Positions 23,427 through 27,179 of a stretch of 27,179 nt of DNA are shown here, piece after piece. The stretch lies in contig DATDRF010000257.1 of NCBI GenBank assembly GCA_035291905.1, positions 1-27,179 of the forward strand. The letters are read 5' to 3'. A program made the position numbers and the translations under genes. This DNA comes from JACPLA01 sp035291905 (GTDB lineage Bacteria > Bacteroidota > Ignavibacteria > UBA10030). The stretch's first letter is position 1, and the number at the start of each line of letters is the position of its first letter. The notes below the pieces were generated by a model. It was not told the origin of the DNA. It made no database searches and saw only the letters and a program-made list of their open reading frames with translations.

Positions 23427-24053
23427 TCAGCCTTCTTTGACAATTTCGAGATACCCGTTGATCGCTCCCGGCACCGAACCCTTCACAATAAGGAGATTGG
23501 ATTCGGGGACGACTTTCACAACCCTGAGATTACGAACCGTCACGCGTGAGAATCCCATTCTTCCCGCCATTCTCATTCCTTTGAAGACACGTGAAGGATA
23601 CGAGCTCGAGCCGATGGATCCCGGTGCTCTGACGCGGTCGGAGGCGCCGTGGGTCGTCATGCCGACTCCACCGAAGTGGTGGCGCTTCACGACACCCTGG
23701 AATCCCCGTCCCTTCGATTTTCCCGTGACGCTGACAACGTCTCCCTGATGAAAGAGGTCAACGCGCACTTCTTCACCCGGCTTCAAGGGAGTTCCGTTGA
23801 AGTTTGTGAATTCGCGCAGGAGGCGCATGACTTTGACCTTTGCCTGGGCAAAATGTCCGCGAAGCGGTTTGTTCGCCAGGCGATCTTTCATTTCGTCGTA
23901 CCCGAGCTGGACGGCGTCATATCCATCCCGCTCTTTCGTCTTGATATGCGTGACGTAGCATGGACCAGCTTCGATGACCGTGCAGGGAATCGCCTGCCCG
24001 TTCTCATCGAAGATGCTCGTCATTCCAAGTTTTTTGCCTAAAATACCGCTCAC
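23427..24053 (-). CDS. rplC: 50S ribosomal protein uL3
   Basis: Nucleates 50S assembly and reaches the peptidyl transferase centre through its central loop. The 208 residues start MSGILGKKLGMTSIFDENG and contain KGRGFQGVVKRHHFGG, THGASDRVRAPGSIG and VFKGMRMAGRMG. The frame continues upstream to an ATG at 24098, but the family N-terminus begins at the GTG at 24053, which has AAGGAG 7 nt upstream, so the GTG is chosen. It follows rpsJ by 74 bp. Confidence 0.97.
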   Translation of the reverse strand: MSGILGKKLGMTSIFDENGQAIPCTVIEAGPCYVTHIKTKERDGYDAVQLGYDEMKDRLANKPLRGHFAQAKVKVMRLLREFTNFNGTPLKPGEEVRVDLFHQGDVVSVTGKSKGRGFQGVVKRHHFGGVGMTTHGASDRVRAPGSIGSSSYPSRVFKGMRMAGRMGFSRVTVRNLRVVKVVPESNLLIVKGSVPGAINGYLEIVKEG

Positions 24054-24127
24054 GATTATGCTCCTTCGTTCCGTTCCATTCAAATCGGAAGGACACACTT
24101 TAGAAAAAGCCCATCCGCTGAGACAAC

Positions 24128-24436
24128 CTAGACCTTGATTTCGACGTCGACGCCGGCCGGAAGCTCGAGCTTCATCAATGAGTCCACTGTCTTGTTGGTG
24201 GAATTGAGGATGTCGATGAGCCGCTTGTGCGAGCGCGTTTCGAACTGCTCGCGGGATTTCTTGTCGACATGCGGAGACCGATTCACGGTGATCACCGTTC
24301 GTTTCGTCGGAAGGGGAATTGGTCCGGAGACCACCGCACCCGTCGACTTCACGGTCTTGATGATTTTTTCCGCCGATTTGTCGATCAGGTTATGATCGTA
24401 CGATTTCAGCTTGATGCGTATTCTTTGACCAGCCAA
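24128..24436 (-). CDS. rpsJ: 30S ribosomal protein uS10
   Basis: 30S head protein that also serves as NusE in antitermination. The 102 residues begin MAGQRIRIKLKSYDHNLID and contain GPIPLPTKRTVITVNRSPHVDKKSREQFETRSHKRLIDI, all typical. The start is TTG at 24436, with GGAG 6 nt upstream. It heads the S10 part of the cluster, 71 bp after tuf, behind a long hairpin. Confidence 0.98.
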   Translation of the reverse strand: MAGQRIRIKLKSYDHNLIDKSAEKIIKTVKSTGAVVSGPIPLPTKRTVITVNRSPHVDKKSREQFETRSHKRLIDILNSTNKTVDSLMKLELPAGVDVEIKV

Positions 24437-24468
24437 GGATGACTCCTTCCACGTCGCTTAGAAAACTA

Positions 24469-24501
24469 CGATGGTTCCGATTCTTTGAACCGGAACCATC
24501 G
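24469..24501 (-). terminator. 11-bp hairpin between tuf and rpsJ, candidate partial terminator
   Basis: Perfect 11-bp arms CGATGGTTCCG (24469-24479) and CGGAACCATCG (24491-24501) flank an 11-nt loop, 6 nt past the tuf stop codon. In the minus-strand transcript the stem is followed by TAGTTTTC, a short broken T-run. This suggests inefficient termination or processing that could let tuf be expressed more than the downstream genes. The stem is seen; activity is inferred. Confidence 0.6.
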
Positions 24502-24507
24502 ACAGGA

Positions 24508-25719
24508 CTACTCAATGATTTTTGTTACAACTCCAGCGCCTACCGTTCTGCCACCTTCACGGACGGCGAAACGGAGGCCTTCTTCCATTGCAATGTTGGT
24601 GATGAGCTCGACCGACATGGAATCCACGTTGTCACCCGGCATCACCATTTCCACCCCGCTCGGAAGCGCCACCACTCCGGTCACATCCGTCGTGCGGAAA
24701 TAGAATTGAGGGCGATATCCGTTCAGGAACGGCGTATGGCGGCCGCCTTCTTCCTTCGTCAAGACATAGACCTGAGCGGTGAACTTCTTATGAGGAGTGA
24801 TGGATCCAGGTTTCGCGATGACCATTCCGCGCTCGAGTTCGTTCTTCTCGACTCCACGGAGCAAGAGCCCTGCATTATCGCCTGCAACGACCTCATCCAG
24901 TTCTTTCCGGAACATTTCCGCACCGGTGATAACGGTCTTCTTGTGCTGGCCGAGACCGATAACCTCGACTTCATCGCTCACCTTTGCGCGACCGCGTTCC
25001 ACACGGCCGGTACCAACGGTTCCGCGGCCCGTAATCGAAAATACGTCTTCAATGGACATCAGGAACGGCTTGTCGATTTCCCTCTTCGGCATCGGAACAT
25101 AGGTATCGACAGCGTTCATGAGCTCATCGATGCACTTGAATGCCGGATCGTCACCCTTTGAGTCGGGCCGAAGAGCTGCTTCCATCGCTTTGAGAGCCGA
25201 ACCGCGAATGATGGGAATCTCATCTCCGGGGAACTCATACTTCTTCAGAAGGTCACGAAGCTCGAGTTCGACCAGGTCGAGAAGCTCTTTGTCATCAACT
25301 GCATCCACCTTGTTCATGAACACAACGATCTTGGGAACACCCACCTGGCGGGCGAGAAGGATGTGCTCGCGCGTCTGCGGCATCGGTCCGTCAGTGGCGG
25401 CAACAACGAGAATCGCGCCATCCATTTGCGCCGCACCGGTGATCATGTTCTTCACATAATCAGCGTGGCCCGGGCAGTCAACGTGGGCGTAGTGTCGGTT
25501 GACGGTTGAGTATTCGACATGGGCCGTTGCAATCGTGATTCCGCGGGCACGCTCTTCAGGGGCATTATCGATCGAATCGAAGGTCCTGATTTGCGAAAGT
25601 CCCTTTTTCGCGAGCACCATGGTAATCGCCGCTGTCAGCGTAGTCTTCCCGTGATCAACGTGACCGATAGTCCCGATGTTCACGTGGGGCTTGCTGCGAT
25701 CAAATTTTTCTTTTGCCAT
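24508..25719 (-). CDS. tuf: elongation factor Tu
   Basis: GTPase that brings aminoacyl-tRNA to the ribosomal A site. The 403 residues include GHVDHGKT (19-26), RGITI (59-63), DCPGH (81-85, with catalytic His85), NKVD (136-139) and SAL (174-176), then the domain II GRGTVGTGRVERG and domain III. No frameshift or missing motif. GGAG lies 9 nt before the ATG. It follows fusA by 47 bp, in the str-operon order. Confidence 0.98.
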   Translation of the reverse strand: MAKEKFDRSKPHVNIGTIGHVDHGKTTLTAAITMVLAKKGLSQIRTFDSIDNAPEERARGITIATAHVEYSTVNRHYAHVDCPGHADYVKNMITGAAQMDGAILVVAATDGPMPQTREHILLARQVGVPKIVVFMNKVDAVDDKELLDLVELELRDLLKKYEFPGDEIPIIRGSALKAMEAALRPDSKGDDPAFKCIDELMNAVDTYVPMPKREIDKPFLMSIEDVFSITGRGTVGTGRVERGRAKVSDEVEVIGLGQHKKTVITGAEMFRKELDEVVAGDNAGLLLRGVEKNELERGMVIAKPGSITPHKKFTAQVYVLTKEEGGRHTPFLNGYRPQFYFRTTDVTGVVALPSGVEMVMPGDNVDSMSVELITNIAMEEGLRFAVREGGRTVGAGVVTKIIE

Positions 25720-25766
25720 TGGGTGAGTCTCCTTTCATAGACTGGGATCAGAAGAATATGCTACAC

Positions 25767-27179
25767 TTAGGCTACGACTGCTTCTTTTCCTTTGACCTTC
25801 TCGATAATCTGGTCAGAAATGGACTTTGGTGTCGCTTCGTAATGCGAGAACTGCATGGTGTAGAGTGCACGACCCTGCGTCATAGAGCGCAGCTGCGTTG
25901 CATATCCGAACATCTCGGCCAAGGGGACCATCGCTTTGACGACCTGAGCATCTTTCCTGGGATTCAATGATTCGATCTTTCCCCGTCTTGCATTCAGGTC
26001 ACCCATCACATCCCCAAGATATTCTTCCGGCGTGACGTCTTCGACCGCCATAATCGGTTCGAGGATGATTGGTCCGGCTTTGCGCGCTCCCTCTTTGAAT
26101 GCCATCGAACCTGCAATCTTGAACGCCATTTCCGATGAGTCAACAGCGTGGAACGACCCGTCGAACAGTTTCACTTTCACGTCTTCCACAGGATAGCCTG
26201 CCAAAACGCCGTTCTTCATTGCTTCGACAATGCCCTGCTCGGTGGGTTTGATATATTCCTTGGGAACAACACCGCCTACGATCGCATTCTCGAACTCGAA
26301 GCCCTTGCCCTTTTCGTTCGGCTCAATCTCGATCACCACATGACCGAATTGACCGCGACCACCGCTCTGGCGAATGAACTTGCCTTCAGCCGTGACCTTC
26401 TTTGTGATCGATTCCTTGTAAGCTACCTGCGGCTTGCCGACGTTTGCTTCAACTTTGAACTCCCTCTTCATCCGGTCAATGATGATCTCAAGGTGGAGCT
26501 CGCCCATCCCGCTGATAATGGTCTGGCCGGTCTCTTCATTTGAGGAAATACGAAATGTCGGGTCCTCCTCGGCAAGTCTCTGAAGGGCCTCACCCAGCTT
26601 TTCCTGATCGACCTTAGTCTTCGGCTCTATTGCAACGTCGATGACGGGCTCGGGGAAAATCATCTTCTCAAGAATAATCGGATCCTTTTCCTCGGTGAGA
26701 GTATCACCCGTCTTCGTATTCCTCAGTCCGATAGCCGCGACGATATCGCCTGTGTATGCCTCCGAAATCTCTTCCCTGTGATTTGCATGCATCCGCAGGA
26801 TTCGGGCAATTCTTTCCTTACGATCTGTCGTTGCGTTGTAAACATACGAACCGGCCTTAAGAACGCCCGAGTAGACACGGAAGTAGGTCAACCGACCGAC
26901 AAACGGGTCACTCATGATCTTGAACGCCAGGGCCGTAAACCTGTCAGAGTCCGATGCTTTTCGAACGACATCGTCATGACGGTGAGGGTGGTGGCCATGG
27001 ACCTCGCCTCCGTTGATGTCAATCGGTGAAGGGAGAAAATCAACAACAGCATCGAGAAGATTTTGCACACCCTTGTTCTTGAACGAAGATCCGCAGAGAA
27101 CGGGGACAATGCTCAGTTTGAGGGATGCTCTCCTCAGGACATTGCGGACCTCATCAGGAGAGATTTCTTTTCCGTCGAG
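25767..27179 (-). CDS. fusA: elongation factor G, 5' end outside window
   Basis: GTPase that drives translocation of tRNA and mRNA and, with RRF, ribosome recycling. The C-terminal 470 residues are present and the frame is open to the window edge, so the GTP-binding motifs G1-G4 are missing. The end of the G domain (CGSSFKNKGVQNLLDAVVDFLP), domain II (FVGRLTYFRVYSG), domain III (SGMGELHLEIIIDRM), domain IV (SGGRGQFGHVVIE) and domain V (DVMGDLNARRGKIE) are all seen. The linker between G and domain II carries an unusual His-rich run (HGHHPHRHDD). It should be preceded by rpsL-rpsG in this operon type. Confidence 0.97.
   Translation of the reverse strand, partial: LDGKEISPDEVRNVLRRASLKLSIVPVLCGSSFKNKGVQNLLDAVVDFLPSPIDINGGEVHGHHPHRHDDVVRKASDSDRFTALAFKIMSDPFVGRLTYFRVYSGVLKAGSYVYNATTDRKERIARILRMHANHREEISEAYTGDIVAAIGLRNTKTGDTLTEEKDPIILEKMIFPEPVIDVAIEPKTKVDQEKLGEALQRLAEEDPTFRISSNEETGQTIISGMGELHLEIIIDRMKREFKVEANVGKPQVAYKESITKKVTAEGKFIRQSGGRGQFGHVVIEIEPNEKGKGFEFENAIVGGVVPKEYIKPTEQGIVEAMKNGVLAGYPVEDVKVKLFDGSFHAVDSSEMAFKIAGSMAFKEGARKAGPIILEPIMAVEDVTPEEYLGDVMGDLNARRGKIESLNPRKDAQVVKAMVPLAEMFGYATQLRSMTQGRALYTMQFSHYEATPKSISDQIIEKVKGKEAVVA

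Noticed and set aside
24439..25161. 240-codon plus-strand frame opposite tuf
   Set aside because: EF-Tu is intact on the other strand; long antisense frames are common opposite tuf.
1..27179. CRISPR array, tRNA or rRNA gene, insertion sequence, prophage
   Set aside because: No spaced direct repeats, cloverleaf, rRNA block, transposase or phage gene seen on either strand, apart from the 13-nt 16S-tail-like match in the receptor leader.

Overview
The window is chromosomal DNA from a bacterium of moderate GC content. It most likely belongs to the Bacteroidota/Chlorobi/Ignavibacteria (FCB) assemblage. This rests on the style of the TonB-dependent receptor (signal peptide, carboxypeptidase-regulatory-like domain, plug), the HPMGGGEGR form of the uL2 active loop, the FCB-like uS11 sequence, and the gene order fusA-tuf-rpsJ...rplQ. 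Taxonomy is inferred from remembered family features, not from a search.

Layout. Positions 1-2735 (minus) hold most of an outer-membrane TonB-dependent receptor whose 3' end lies outside the window. It has its own sigma70-type promoter, a long 5' leader and a possible operator. Positions 3045-5767 (minus) hold a two-gene serine-biosynthesis unit: a class V aminotransferase overlapping serA by 4 bp. Positions 6036-7991 (plus) carry the only clear plus-strand gene, a polytopic membrane protein resembling uncharacterised GT-C-fold glycosyltransferase-like proteins. Positions 7992-8630 contain no recognisable gene.

Positions 8633-27179 (minus) are one long translation gene cluster. In transcription order it reads fusA (partial), tuf, rpsJ, rplC, rplD, rplW, rplB, rpsS, rplV, rpsC, rplP, rpmC, rpsQ, rplN, rplX, rplE, rpsN, rpsH, rplF, rplR, rpsE, rpmD, rplO, secY, map, infA, rpmJ, rpsM, rpsK, rpsD, rpoA, rplQ, engB, then a strong intrinsic terminator. 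It joins the str, S10, spc and alpha operons of other bacteria, lacks adk between secY and map, and adds the ribosome-assembly GTPase gene engB at the end. Most gaps are under 40 bp. The only candidate internal stop is a hairpin between tuf and rpsJ. Several genes start with TTG or GTG, decided here by Shine-Dalgarno (SD) spacing and family N-termini.

I found no convincing undescribed multi-gene system; most of the window is core housekeeping DNA. The items most worth a second look are the receptor leader (palindrome between -35 and -10, plus a 13-nt perfect complement of the 16S rRNA tail), the orphan GT-C-like protein with the gene-poor stretch behind it, the TTCGAAA repeat inside the ribosomal operon, the tuf-rpsJ hairpin, the His-rich EF-G linker, and the Lys/Ala-rich tails on several ribosomal proteins.
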